Source: Myrmaecium sp. VS I D KN 1 (Eukaryota > Ascomycota > Dothideomycetes > Valsariales > Valsariaceae). Taken from it: a stretch of 64,000 bases of DNA. The stretch lies in contig JADQAV010000010.1 of the NCBI GenBank assembly GCA_019775845.1, positions 468,871 through 532,870 of the forward strand. The letters are read 5' to 3'. Below the pieces are notes generated by a model. That model was not told where the DNA came from and searched no databases. It worked only from the letters and a program-made list of their open reading frames with translations. Of the stretch, positions 1 to 11,982 are shown one piece after another. Every line of letters begins with the position of its first letter. Position 1 is the first letter of the stretch. The position numbers and the translations under genes were made by a program.

Positions 1-874
1 ACTCCCCACGGCATCAAGCGACGCGCGAGCCAACACCCGGAGACCACCCAGCGATTGGCGAAGCGCTTCAATCTGCTGAATCTAGGTACGTTCTACCCTT
101 TTCCTCGAGTTCAGATATACATATGATCCAGATACTAATACAAGCAACCCGGCTATTACAGACAACCAACAACAAGCCAACAACCTCTCCACCCCCCTCT
201 CCAACAAACCCAATGGCCTCCCACCCAGCAGCACCCCCGCAAACTCCTCCTCCACCACCACCGCCAAACCAGATATAATGCAACTCGAAGACCGCCCGGA
301 CAAAATCTACATCCTCGACCTCGACGCCGAACTCGCCGACACCGAGTCCCCCTCATCCTCCACCAACCCCACCAATCCCACAACCACCAGCACCCCCGCA
401 ACCCCCATCTTCCTCCCAGACATCGAAGCCCACCTCGCCCGTCTGCCCCCTCACATCCTCCGCGCCCCAGACCCGTCCGCCTCCTCGCCCCCAAGCGCCG
501 CTTCCCTCCAACCCACCCCGCAAAACCAACTCGTCCTCTACCGCCTCCCTCCCAGCCTGACCGTCCCGGACGCCAGCCGGGATCGCGTCCGCCAAGCCAT
601 CCTCGAAGCCCGCGCCCGCGTGCGCGACCGGCAGGCCCTGCGACCCGGCGAGTTCGGCGGCGGCGGCGTGGGGGTGTCGTCCGCGGATGCGGGGTCCGGC
701 GCTGTGCCGTCGATGTCGACGCCGACGCCGATCCCGACGCCGACGATGGAAGGGGGGCAACGGCAGCTAGGGGAGATTGGCGTGGTGCTGCCGGAGGTGG
801 ATATGCTACCTGACGAGGTTGGAGAACCTCCGGATTTGGATCCGGATGCGATGGAGGTGGAGGAGGAGTTGTGA
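1..874 (+). CDS. Conserved fungal protein of unknown function, C-terminal part (5' truncated by window edge)
   Basis: Exon 1 enters the window in frame at base 1 and ends at 85. A 76-base intron (86-161, donor GTACGT, branch-like TACTAAT, acceptor ACAG) separates it from exon 2 (162-874), and phase 1 is kept across the junction. The first exon encodes a basic segment containing RLAKRFNLLNLD. Exon 2 carries DKIYILDLDAELAD, a Ser/Thr/Pro-rich linker, and the motif LVLYRLPPSLTVPDASRDRV followed by a charged helix (AILEARARVRDRQ). It ends in a Gly/Pro-rich tail closing with DAMEVEEEL. The pattern of a short leucine-rich segment plus an LYRLPxSLTVP box resembles an uncharacterised family I remember from other ascomycetes, but I cannot name a function. 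The upstream part of the gene is missing, so domain content is incomplete. Confidence 0.75.
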
Positions 875-1567
875 GCGGGAAGGAAAGAGGGGGAAGTACT
901 GAGGGTTTGCTTGGTTTTCGCTTCGTTCATCTCGGGTTCTCTTTGCGTGGCGTTGCCTGGGAGAGAATGCGTCGTTGGCTGCTTTGAGCAGCTTGCTCCT
1001 TTCCTTTTTATCATATTTTTCCCGTATTTATTCTCGGTTAGTGCTTTCGCGATGGAGCAGGAGGCGTTTTTGTTTCTTTTCCTCCTTTTTTCCGTCTTCG
1101 GAGAAACCAGCGGGCGTTTTCCTGCTCGGTTTTGCCATCCACGATGGCAACATCAAAGGGCTATGGTCCTGGTGGAGAGGGTAGTAGAAAGTACGTCGAA
1201 GCATATGATGACTAAATGAATAAGCCATGATTTCTCTGATAAACCTCCGGTGTCGATGCACATGTGATCGATGTGAATTGTAGGCATTGTTTGTGTTTGT
1301 ATAGAGTACAGGGGTGAAGATGGGGTGGGGGTGGGTATCTCTTTCTTGGTGGTGATGTGGGAGGAAAAGGATCGGGGAAAAGATGGAAGAAGGGAGATGG
1401 AGAGAAAGAGAGAAGAGAAAGAAGACAACGAACATCGAGAAGGAGAGCAAGAGGTACGCAAAAGGAGGATTCCACCCTCGAATAAAGCCAAAAATAAAAG
1501 AGAGAAGAAGAGAAACAAGAAACTCGCCCAGCAAGTCATCACGCGATCCGTCCGAGCCCACGCTCCG
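875..1567. other. Intergenic, convergent 3' regions
   Basis: This stretch lies between the stop of the truncated gene and the stop of the RCR-like gene, so it should hold both 3' UTRs. AATAAA-type signals are visible on both strands (AATAAA at about 1481 on +, TTTATT near 1027 for the minus strand). The second half is purine-rich on the + strand. No coding sequence is supported. Confidence 0.6.
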
Positions 1568-2409
1568 TCAATTCCGCCGTCCCAGGATGCGGGTAACGCG
1601 CAGGCCGTCAAAGAGAGCGGTGCGGGAGGGCGGGGGACGGGCGGGCAAGGGCATCTCGCCCTGATTCTGCTCGACATCCACGTTCGGCCGGCCAGCGGGC
1701 GGGGGCGGGGGCGGGGGCGCGGCGGTGTACCCCGTCGTCGGTGGCGGAGGGACACCCGATGGGACCTGCTCGACATGCTGGGAGGGTGCCATCTTGGAGG
1801 CGCCGGGTGGAGGGGGGTAGTATTGCGGCGGGGCGTCGTTGGAGTAGACTGGTGTGGAGGGTTAGCGGGGGAGAGTGAAGGTAGGGGGTAGGTATGGGGA
1901 TCGGGCCGCACCTGGTGGCGGGTCGCTTGTCTGGTGGTTGTTCATCTCGTAGAAGGTGAAGTGGTTCTGGGGCGCGGCGCGGTTCGGGTTGCGATAGGCG
2001 CGGGGGATCATCCACTGAGAGCCTTTGGTCAGCCACGGAATGATCGAGGGGTGTCGCAAGAAGCCAGCGGCCTCCTACTGTACTTACCCGGTGGTATTTG
2101 AGCAGCGGCAGACCGCGGCGCAGGCGCGCCTTGGCATGCAGGTAGCCGCCAAATATGTACAGGGCGAGCAGGAGAACGAGCAAGAAGATGACGAGGCGGA
2201 TGGCGAAGCCGGCCTGTGAGGGAACATGGCACCTCGATGTCAGTCATGTCCCGGTCTCTCGGGGAAAACGATCGACCACCGCTTTCGCAGCGGTCGCGCT
2301 CGCGCGGTTTACTCACCGATGTCGCCCAGAACGGTTCTCCCTTGTAGCAGCGGACCGACCCGTCAAACGAGTCCTCAACGCAGTATTCCCGCTTGTTGAT
2401 GACAGCCAT
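1568..2409 (-). CDS. RCR-like single-pass membrane protein with PPxY motifs
   Basis: Four exons on the minus strand (2409-2317, 2213-2088, 2014-1912, 1848-1568) join in phase to give 200 aa. A short N-terminal domain with two cysteines (EYCVED...VRCYKG) is followed by one membrane helix at about residues 34-57, then basic residues (HAKARLRRG) that favour an N-out, C-in orientation. The tail holds LLKYHRWMIPRA, QNHFTFYEMN and two PPxY motifs, PPVY (106-109) and PPQY (114-117), then a poly-Pro stretch. This layout matches fungal Rcr1/Rcr2-type proteins, whose PY motifs bind the WW domains of Rsp5/NEDD4 ubiquitin ligases and which affect chitin deposition and plasma-membrane protein turnover. 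The family assignment rests on architecture and PY motifs, not on alignment. The start ATG has an upstream pyrimidine/purine-rich region and no competing in-frame start. Confidence 0.75.
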
Positions 2410-3963
2410 GGTGGATTTCGAAGTGGAGTATCGTCAAGGGAGAATAGGTATAGTATGTAGCAGATATATTGAAGGAGTCGGAAAAAAAGGATGGGGGGAA
2501 AAAGGCGCAGAGGTTCCGAGCGGTGAGACTTTTGTAACTGTTGCTTCCACCGCGGGGGGAGGGAGGGACAAGAGATCCGAAGCGTGGCTGAGTTCCCGAT
2601 GATGCGCGAAAGTCCTGGTTTGCCGGGTCCGCGGTGTTGGAGGTGCTGGCGGTGCCGCCTCAGCGCGGTTTCAAGATTGTTGCAGTGACAAGTAGGTTCG
2701 AGGGTGGTAACTCGCAAGTCAACGAGCGATGGAGGGAGCGGATGCGACTGTGTTTGCGAGAGTAAACGAAAGGAAGAAAGAAAGGAAGAGGGAAGGGAAC
2801 GGAAAAGCAGGTGGCTGCTCGAAGGAAGGAAGAACGAGAGTGAGAGAGCGTGGTGGTTAGAGGCGGTTGGAGGTTGGAGGTTGGAGGTAGTTGAACAACA
2901 ACACGTTAAGGGCTAGGTAGGGTGAGGTCGGGGGGACCTGAAGCTGGCCGCCGAGCCGTTCCAGCTTGCGCATCCTCCCCCATGCAGGGGGTCCGTTAGC
3001 GGCCCGTCGGAGGGGGGAACGGGCAGGCGACGGGGCTGATTGGGGGAGCTCAGCGAACCCGTCCCCATCCCCAGCCTTGTCGGTCCTCATCGGTAATTGG
3101 CAAAGACAGTGTGGCTGACTGCACCGTCCTCGCCAGTGAGAAAAAGAAAAACTGATCAACATTTCCCCTCGACTGCTCACTGCATTCCTTCGACATATGT
3201 ACATATAATCTGATCGAATTACTTCCAATAAAATTACACTGCATAAACCAACCCTCCATTCTCCACTCAACCAACATGATGGAGTAAAGGCGCGTCAGGC
3301 CATACAGTAGATAACATTACACTCCACCATCTCTCATGTAAGCCAAATCATCAAATCTGAAATCCTTATTTATAACTTTTTGTTCTCTTTGATTGTAATC
3401 ATCTCTATCGAATTTACCGTTCCTCACAGCCAAGTCTAGCATACTAGGGAAATATGAAACAGAAAAACCACACGCCTTCTGTCTTATAAAGACACTGCCT
3501 GCTCGCTCCTCTCATGTCAACTCGAAAGAAGGGGAGAAAAAAATATGCCCCTCTTTTTTTCAACCGGGTATCTCAACGATGGACGGAATCGTGAGCCAAA
3601 TGGAAGGGATTAAAAGCGGAAAATAGGATCTTGAGAACAGAAGAAAAAAGGAATGAAAGCAAGCGATGGTATCGACCGACCCCTCAGAAGGAAAAAGGAA
3701 ACAAAAAACTCCATCTCATCCATCTCCTGCCCATTTAATACGCCCGCCTGGTCCATGATTAGAAAAGGAAAAAAAGGGAAGGGAAAAGAAAAAAGAAGAG
3801 AAATCCTAGCAGACACTGCACGCAAAAATGCCCAAACGGAAGAAGAAAAAGGCATCTGGAAAACCGTGCGCAACCCCAAGCTCCATTTCTCCGATGCATG
3901 TAAGATCTGTATGAGGAGGTGATGCTCTCAATGACGTATGGCGAGAATCCGAAAACGTAGTGC
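2410..3963. other. Intergenic: RCR-like gene promoter and snt2 3' region
   Basis: The half nearest the RCR-like gene holds its upstream region, including a purine-rich tract at about 2756-2860 (GAAAGGAAGAAAGAAAGGAAG). The half nearest snt2 is more AT-rich (about 3170-3560) and should hold the snt2 3' UTR. Short open frames here have no recognisable domains. I see no RNA gene. Confidence 0.5.
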
Positions 3964-6900
3964 TTAGTGTAAGAGGTTTCGCAACGACGGACTCGCGCTG
4001 GCTCCCTGCTGGAACGGTCGAGGATCGCGGACGGGTTCGGTGGGCACATCGCGAGGTGTCGAAGGCCGATTCTGCAGCGGTCTTGGACCGGGCACAGGGC
4101 TGCTGTGCGGCTGCGCATAGGACGGCAAGTGCGTGGGCGGACCCCCGAAAGGACTGCTGGTGGCGCGCGAAGGGCCCGGAGGAGGGTTCGAGGTCGCTGG
4201 TGTCGACATGTGAGGAGAACGCAGACCATTCGCCATCGACCCAGCCATGACTGCGTTCGCGAGGTGGTGCGGCGGTGGCGGTGCGCTTGCCGGTGCAAAT
4301 GGCGGGTGTATTGCAGGCGGTCGCGACATCGGAGGCGGATATCCGTTTTGCGGATGATGGCTATGTAACGGGGGCGGGACATACGCTTGATGCGGTGGCG
4401 GGATGTGTGGCACCGCGTGTGGTGGAGGATGACCGATGCCGTTCGTAAGCGGGGGATGATGACTTTGCCATCCAACGTGAACCGGAGGGAGCGTAGGACC
4501 GCTAGTCGCCCAGGGCATCGGCGGTGCGAAAGGTTGGGGTGCAGATGGCGTGTGCAGCACTGGAGGTGGAGGCTCTGTAACCTGTTGAGAAGGCGTACGG
4601 GTTGGTTTTTCGAGAAGTTCGGGTGCGTTCTTCTTTCGCCAATGACACTTATGGCATAGATACGAAGTGGGTCGAGAATCACTTCCATCGAGCGCTGGGG
4701 CATCCGGCATAGGATGATCTTTGTTTTGCTGGCCGTTCACGCCTTGCTGGGATTGCGAGCGTTGAAGGGGGACTATCGCATCCTTCTCCGTTGATGGGCG
4801 TCTCCCATCCTCCAGCCACCACTTGGGGCTGACTTCGGTCTTGCAAATTCGACATTGACGCGCAGGTGACAGATCAACACCGCTGTCAACGCCGTTCTCC
4901 TCGTGCTTCGGAACCCCGGCGGTGGAGTTTCTTGGCGTACGGCCCGACGCCGCGGCTGTATGAGTCGATGCCCGTCGGTTGGCGGACTGGCTTGCCGTTG
5001 CAGAGACGAACACACGATGGGATTGGTCAACAAGATTGGCCTTCCGAGCGGTACCAGTTAAGGCGAGGTCGGCCTGCTTGTAGGTGCGTGCATAAAGCTG
5101 GAGCGCATTGAGCCCTTTATCGTCCACAATGTGATTGATCGAGTATAGTGACCTCTGGGGTTCGTGTTCCTTGCAACAGACCATTGCAACCATAGAGCCG
5201 GTCTCGTTGCCGATGGTGCATATTGGGACCACATCTCTCCGAGACCCTTTGACGGGCATGATGTCGAATCCGAAGTGATAGCCAGCCTCGTGAGCGCAGC
5301 CAATATGGAAGTTGGCATGACACTGAGGGCAAGAGATGCAGGCACCATTTGTGGACCTGCAGAGCTTGCAAGTAATGTCGTATCTGATAGTCGGGGAGCC
5401 CACTCCCTCAACAAGTTCCAGAGCTTGTGCGTTGGTGAATTTTGTCTCTGGCGTCCACACGGCACAATGAACGTGTATCCAGTTGTTGTCGACTGTGCGT
5501 TTGAGGGGTTCCCGCGGTCCTTCGGGACGGCCCTTTTCCCGTTGGCTTTGGCGATACTCTTCCGAAGCCTTCATGACGAGCTCTTTCTCCAGTCTTAGCT
5601 TCTCCCGTTCGCGATCGGTTTTCTTCTTGTGTGAGACTTTGGGAGGCTCCCAAAGATCGATCTCTGTGGACTTGATAGGACAGAGCACGCATTCGTAGGT
5701 CTGTGTGAAGTCAGTTAAGATGAGCTCTGGAATGTGAAGAACCATGCCACTTACGAAGGAGGTCTCCATGTTCCGATCGTTTTTGCACATGCCGCACGTC
5801 CACTTGCCAAGACGTACCTCACCAAGGCCATAGCAGTTGCGGTGGACTGTCAGCCTACAGTCCCGGCATGTGACCAGCTCATCACCAGCGGGCTCTAACT
5901 CCTTGCATACAGAACATGGAAGCTTCTTCATCTTAGGCGGAGCGGGAGCCGGAGGAGGCGTTGGCTGCTTGGGCGGAGGTGGTGGCTTTGCTTTCTTCGC
6001 GATAACATCGGCGCCGGAACCGTGTCCGTCGCTCTCCTTCTCAACAGCCTTCTCTGCAGCTTTCTCTGCCGCTTTCTCGGCAGCGGTCAGCTTCTGCTTC
6101 TTCTTTGGCGGCTCTGGATGACTGGCACCGGGTGTACTTTCGGCTGCCGACATTTCCCTGGATGGGGTGTTGTGCTGCTCGTTCGCCAGAAGCAGTTCCT
6201 GAAGCAGCTCCTCATCAATCCGACGCTTCACGCCCCGTCCGCCACCAGATGCAATCTTCTTGAGGTCATCGATATTCTCCCATTTAATGGCATATTTGCG
6301 CCAGAGGTTCGCGCAGCGCAAGCATAATGCGACTAGAGGACCGGTAGCCTTCTCCTTCTTGCTTCCCGCAGTGTGTCCGGTAGTCGTATTCGGTGCGCGC
6401 CGCCATTGGCGAGAATGGGACGTATTGCAGAACTTGCAGACGAACGTGCGTTTGCGCTGAGCAGCTTTTTGGCTATCGAATGCCGAGTCATCCTGATTGT
6501 CCGCGATCTCGTCCATCAGCTTACTCGCAGCATCCGCTTGCGCACGTTTAGCGTTTCCCTTCCGGCCTCCGTAATTGCCCCAGATCTCCTTGCCTTTCGG
6601 CGTCTTCTTCCAGAGATAGTAGTAACGAACTGCTGTGGGTTGCGAGATTGTTTTGACGTGTTGCCGGACAAGACGAATTTCAGAGCCATACTTCGCCACC
6701 CCTTCTTCGAATCGCTTCTGTTCCTCTTTGCTAAGGACTGGCTCCTTCAGGTCCTTGACTTTGTCGAGCGTCTTGACTTTCTTCAGCGCGGTTTCAGCGT
6801 CATAGTTATTTTCCATGTACAGCTGCAAGCACTTGTCCAGGAAGTTGGTGCTGTAGTCAGGCACCCCAATATCCTTCGCCAGTGTTTTCGCGCGCTTCAT

Positions 6901-9171
6901 GTACGCATCCAGTTGCGCTTCGGTGGCTTGCGGGGAATCATCTTCGCCCCTTGAAGAATGCACGCCTGCGGGCGGCATGGTCCACATCAACTTCGCCGTG
7001 CATGCCGGGTCATCGTTGGGATGGTCTTCGCCTCGGCGAACGTACCCAGGCGGTTCGTCCTGCACCCATTTGGGTCGCTTCGCTTTCTCTGCTCGGTCGG
7101 CCTCGAGTGCAGCAATCGTCTCCTTGGACAGCTTCCCATCCTTTTTATGGCTGGAGCTCTTCACGTATCGCCTTTTGATCTCAGCGGGCTTGACCAGCTC
7201 GACCGGCCGACCGTGCCAGACATTGACGTTTGCTTGATGTCGGGGCCCCAGGCGGGAACTTGCTCGGGGGTAAATTGCGCGATCGTCGTACTGCAGCGCG
7301 TCTTCGACCCGGCAGTGGATGCCCAGGTACCTCATCGGCCACATCTTGGCTAGCGCAATTTCGGCCTGGGTGGCGGGGTGCATGTCCACCGGCACGTCGG
7401 AGCCGGTCGGACTTGGCGCTGTCGTGCCGGGGGGAACACAAGCATCCTCAGGCTCCTCCTCCTCCTCCAGGAGCTCCTCCTCCTCGGGCTCTGCCGGGGC
7501 CTCGCCAATGACGGGCGTCCGTCGCGCCTCCAGCTTCCGTTCCTGGGCTCTGCTACATGGTCCGCATGCCCAGGCGAATCCACGCGAAGGCTTTTTCAGG
7601 AGCGGCGGCCGGACGCAATTCATGTGGTACGTGTTGTGACATAGCGCGCACTCGGCGGAATCATGCCTGGATGCCGTTAGCTCTGCAGTTCGAGGTCTCA
7701 GTGAGTCCATCCATCGAAACTTACGATGCGCAATACCCCGCACACCGCTTGCAGGTTTTGACCGCGCTGGTTAATTCCTTCATGCGACTCGTCTCGACCA
7801 CCACATATTTCCATCGCTCGTCCAACGCCTTCTTGACCCTTTCCGGCACGTTGATGACTTGGGAAACGGGAATGACTTCGTACCACCGGTGGATGAACCG
7901 ATCGAAGCACTGATTGAACCAGAACCGGTCCTTCCCTTTGCGATACTCATTGAGGTCCTGGATTTCACTGCGATGCCGGATTTCGCACTTTCCGCGCAGC
8001 GAACTGAGCGGACAGATGTCCGAGTGCATCGTCGCGTAGACTAAGCGCGTGTCGTTGTTGTAGCGCTGCACGTCACGCGGCCGATAGAACCAGTTGACGC
8101 GGAGCGAATCAACATCGGCGTCCGGGTTGTTGTCGCGATGCTGAAACTCCATGATGCGGCATAGATAGTAAGGCTCCCCCGGAGGCTCACATACAAGGTA
8201 AACATGATCTAGTGCATATTAGCTTTCTGTCGGTACAGTAGAAGCAGGCTCCCGACGGCGGTGCGGGATTGCGAGGGCGGAACGAAAGATGCGAAGTGAT
8301 AGTGGAACTCACCGTTGACCTCCAAAACCGTTCCATCATCGGCGATCAATTTGCCGTCATGCAACTTGGCCGATTTTTCGAAAAGGAGCATGTTCGAGTA
8401 CCGTTCATCTTTCGAGGACGATGCAGGCACGGCAGATTCTGTTTTCTTCGAATGGTGGTTTTTGGTGGAGCCGCTGTGGTGACCGTTGGTCGCTGGGGTG
8501 GACTCTTTGGTTGCATTTTTTCGCTTTTTCGTCTTCTCCTGTGGTGCGGACACGTTGGGGTTGGCGGAGAAGGTCGAAGTACCCGGGATCGCAGAGTCCT
8601 TGCCGGGGTGTGTGGAGACACTCCAATTTCCGTTGCTTTGCCCACCACCCTTCTTTGTATTTGCAGTAACCGCGGGGGATTGCCGAGTTTCCGTCGCAAG
8701 GGATGCGCGCGAAGCGGGTGCGGAAGGCGTGCCGTTCGAGGCGGGCGTGAGCTGTTCGAAGTCCATTTCCACATCCTCCGCGTAATTTGGGCGAGACGTG
8801 GATGGCCGGTTGCGCGAACGCGTTCCGTAAGGTGCGGCGCCCGAGGAAGGAGTGCCCTTCCCCGACGCATTTGACGAGGTCGACGTGGTTTTCATCATTG
8901 GGTGAGATTGATGGGCCTGCTCCACGGTGGCCGCCATGTCTGCTTCTGACCTCATAGCAGAGCGGTGGTCGGCGGAGGGTGTTGCTGAGGTCGAGGCGGC
9001 GGTGCGGGAAACTTTGCCCCGGGCGTTGGTAGAGATTCCGTCAGCTGCGGTAGGCTGTTGCGTTGATGTGACCTTCCGTGCCGTGTCCACGCCGCGCGCT
9101 TGTTCTGGCTTCGGGTGGTTCACGGAGAGGAAGGATGAGGGCTCGCCACCCGCATGCTGAGCGTCAACCAT
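3964..9171 (-). CDS. snt2: Snt2-type chromatin reader (BAH, PHD, ELM2/SANT-like, GATA-like fingers, extended PHD)
   Basis: Four exons (9171-8313, 8208-7725, 7666-5755, 5700-3964) join in phase to 1663 aa. In order: a disordered Ser/Thr-rich N-terminus; a BAH domain (about 275-385, VNDHVYLVCEPPGEPYYLCRI); a PHD finger (about 437-482); an ELM2/SANT-like segment (about 700-805, ending TAVRYYYLWKK); a GATA-like finger (about 856-914, CKFC...CLRC); a second PHD (about 1032-1078); an extended PHD (about 1087-1266, ending in the CPQCHANFHIGC and CCKEHEP part); a last zinc-finger pair (about 1367-1446); and a Pro-rich tail. In yeasts Snt2 works with Ecm5 and the Rpd3 deacetylase in stress-responsive transcription, and it is a candidate E3 ligase. 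The third intron (5754-5701) is 54 bases, a multiple of three without a stop, so retention would insert 18 residues just before the extended PHD. Confidence 0.93.
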
Positions 9172-11982
9172 GAGGAGAAGGCGTCGGGGGAGATGTTCAT
9201 AAACGTGAGAATGCTGAACCGGACTCGACAGCTAGGATGCAGAAGAGTACCGAGTCACGCGCGGTGCGCGGTGGAGACTGTTGCGCCAGACAGGTCGCCT
9301 CGGTCGTGGGGATATCAAGGTGACATGGGCAGACAGGCTGCGGTAAGTGGAAGCAGGGAAGAGAGGGAGATGAGGAAGCGTGGGGCAAGGGTGTGGGAGG
9401 GGGGAAGGCTGGAATATCAAGGGGGGTGGGGAGGGGGGATATATATGAGGAATTGGAGGTGCGAGAGTTGGTAGGTTTCAGAGGCCCTCGGAGGCAAAGG
9501 AGTTTGTTCGGGAGAAGGTGTGAGAGTGAGAATTGCGTGGGAAGGAGGAGGATGAGGAGGAGGGAAGAGACAGACCAGATGGAGAATGAAATGGCGCGCG
9601 GGAGCAAGCCAAGATCTGCTGAATACTATGGGCCGGGCTCTCCAAGCGAACAAGAGCGTTACAACTTTCCCCGTTGCCGGGAGGGCTCCCTGGAGGGCCA
9701 AAGCCACGCGGTCTGGCTAGCTCCTGGGAGAGTTTGAAAAATGACAGGACAAAAGGCCGGCGGCCGGACGTCCAGTCACAGGCGCAGCAATCCGGCCGAC
9801 TAAGCGAAAGCATCGTGACCGGCAGTGTTGTTCCCCTCGAGTTGGTACAGTACCGTAACGGCAGACAGGTAGGTACAGTAATTTAGTAGGTACCTGTACA
9901 TGGATGGACTAGGTAAGGTAAAGCATGTCATGTCCATGGATCCGTAAGGGAGGCAAGTGCCTCAGTAGTACCTATGGGGAGTGACCTGAGGTTCATACCT
10001 AGGTGGGTGCGGATGCGGAGGTTGACCGTCCTGACCGTCATGGCCGGCCACTCCTGGGAGGTATGAGGTATGTTGGGTTCTGCCGTGGGATGTTTTCGGA
10101 TCGCCTCGCGCCTTCGCTGCTTCGCAAATCATATTCGCACCTCGTGTCATGTCAAAACCTCCAATCTCTCCACGACGCCCGACGCACGCCCCGGCCGGCC
10201 TCGAATTATCACGGTTGCATTCTGCTATCACGGCACTAGGGGATGCAATGTACATGTGGGAACAAATTCTACACCGCGGCGGTCTGCCGATCGAGTACTG
10301 CGATCCTGGCCTCGGTACCTTCTCTCATGGTACCGGCAGGAAAACACCACAAACGATGAGTACACGTAACAACGTCCGTCTCCGAAAAGCTCAAGGGGCA
10401 GAACTGATCCCAGCCCATCCCCGACGTGTGTTTATCGTTGGATCAGTGCCAGAGAGGTGCTGAGGATCGCTCGGACCGTATATACGGCCGGCTCCATACG
10501 CTAATCGGCAACCGGTCTATCCCTTTCTCGGAACCGGGGGCCACCTCACAACGAAGGCACCCATCTGACTGACGACATCAAATTTACCAGATTCATCGGC
10601 CACTGCAAGACAGGAACGGAAATGCCATCCTATAAATCACTCCCCGCACTGGAGGCTCGTTAGCGGACCTTTTCCAGTGCTTGCACGCTATGCGCATGGC
10701 CAGGACAGTGAGGAAAAGATGTTTTAAACACAAGCTCTCGTCATCACCTTCATACGCAGCACGATGAGCGAGGCTCCATTTCCCCGAGGTTCGCCGGTTC
10801 ATTCAGCTTTCTGAGCAGTGGCAGAATCAAATTTCTATTCGAGTTTTAAGCTTGTCACCCCGGCAGTAAAACGGCGTGACGTCCATCACCCGCCAGCCCG
10901 TCGGAAAACCTCCCAGACGGCAGGAGACAAGGCTCGTTCAAAAATTCCCATGTTTGGGTATTTTCGATACTCGCCATTGAACCTAGCTGTGCAGTGAAAT
11001 CCTGCATCCGTGAAGCCCTCTTTTGACCGATAAGACAGTCAGAGGGGTGGGCGCGGTGGTTGGTTAGCCCTCCTGTTCGCAAAGTGGTGTTGGTGCGAGG
11101 TGCGAGGTGCAAGGCAAGCGCTAAACGTCCAGGAACGTGCGTGGCGTATCAGGGTCCAGGAGCTGGCCCTTTCCGGATGACGAAGCTTTGCGGGCGCGCA
11201 CCCGCATCCACTCCAACAGACACTCCTCTTCCCACCTACACGAGCTATCATGCACAATCGTCGTCCAATATTTCGCTTCTTACTTCACACGAGCCATTAC
11301 GATGTCCGTCGACCCGGCTGCATAGGGTTCGATCTTATCTCGGACGTGTAGCTGTTCGCTTCCCCCGCCTGTGGTTGAGCTGCTGTCGCTTTCCGCCGTT
11401 GCCGAGCATGCATGAAATACGGTACCTTGAAACAGCCGATTCCGCAGACAGGGACAGAACTTTGTCGGAATTCGCTCTGATCACTGTACACTCGACTCCG
11501 TAGCCTGGTCGTGCCTCGACCTGGATGGAACTACCCGAGTATCTTGTCCATCTGGAGGGCTGGCCGAGCCAGGTTTAACATGAGAAGATCGTCGCGGCTC
11601 ACCCTCCAGTCTGAGATATGCGGGCACCCGAAACCCTGTGCGACGAGTATGCATCCTATGGAAGAAGCGTCACATGACAGCCAGATCAAACCAACATCGA
11701 GAGCATCTAAAGCCGGCAATATCGTTAGATCAACGCTGGTCGCAACGTATCAATGAGACACAAGAGAAGAAATCAAATCCAAAATCAACACCTCGGTCAC
11801 TTTCAAGATTACAGTACAGTACATCCAATTAATCTCCCCAGAGCCAAGATATTATCAATCGTGTTCCTCCGAAGACCCGAGACATTATTCCCATAAGCCG
11901 ACCGCATTATCATTCTGTATTTAACCTTGATGGGTATCGCAACATCAAACCACAAGGGCGCGTAGACAATAATGTGTTTGCC
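9172..11982. other. Intergenic: snt2 upstream region and 3' region of the GPI-type gene
   Basis: These 2.8 kb lie between the snt2 start and the stop of the next minus-strand gene. Purine-rich sequence sits just upstream of snt2 (9340-9570). From about 9845 to 10010 there is a cluster of overlapping GGTAC / TAGGTA / TACCTA words. Open frames of 60-147 codons occur on both strands but none shows a domain, signal peptide or credible splice chain. I see no tRNA or other RNA gene by eye. Confidence 0.45.
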
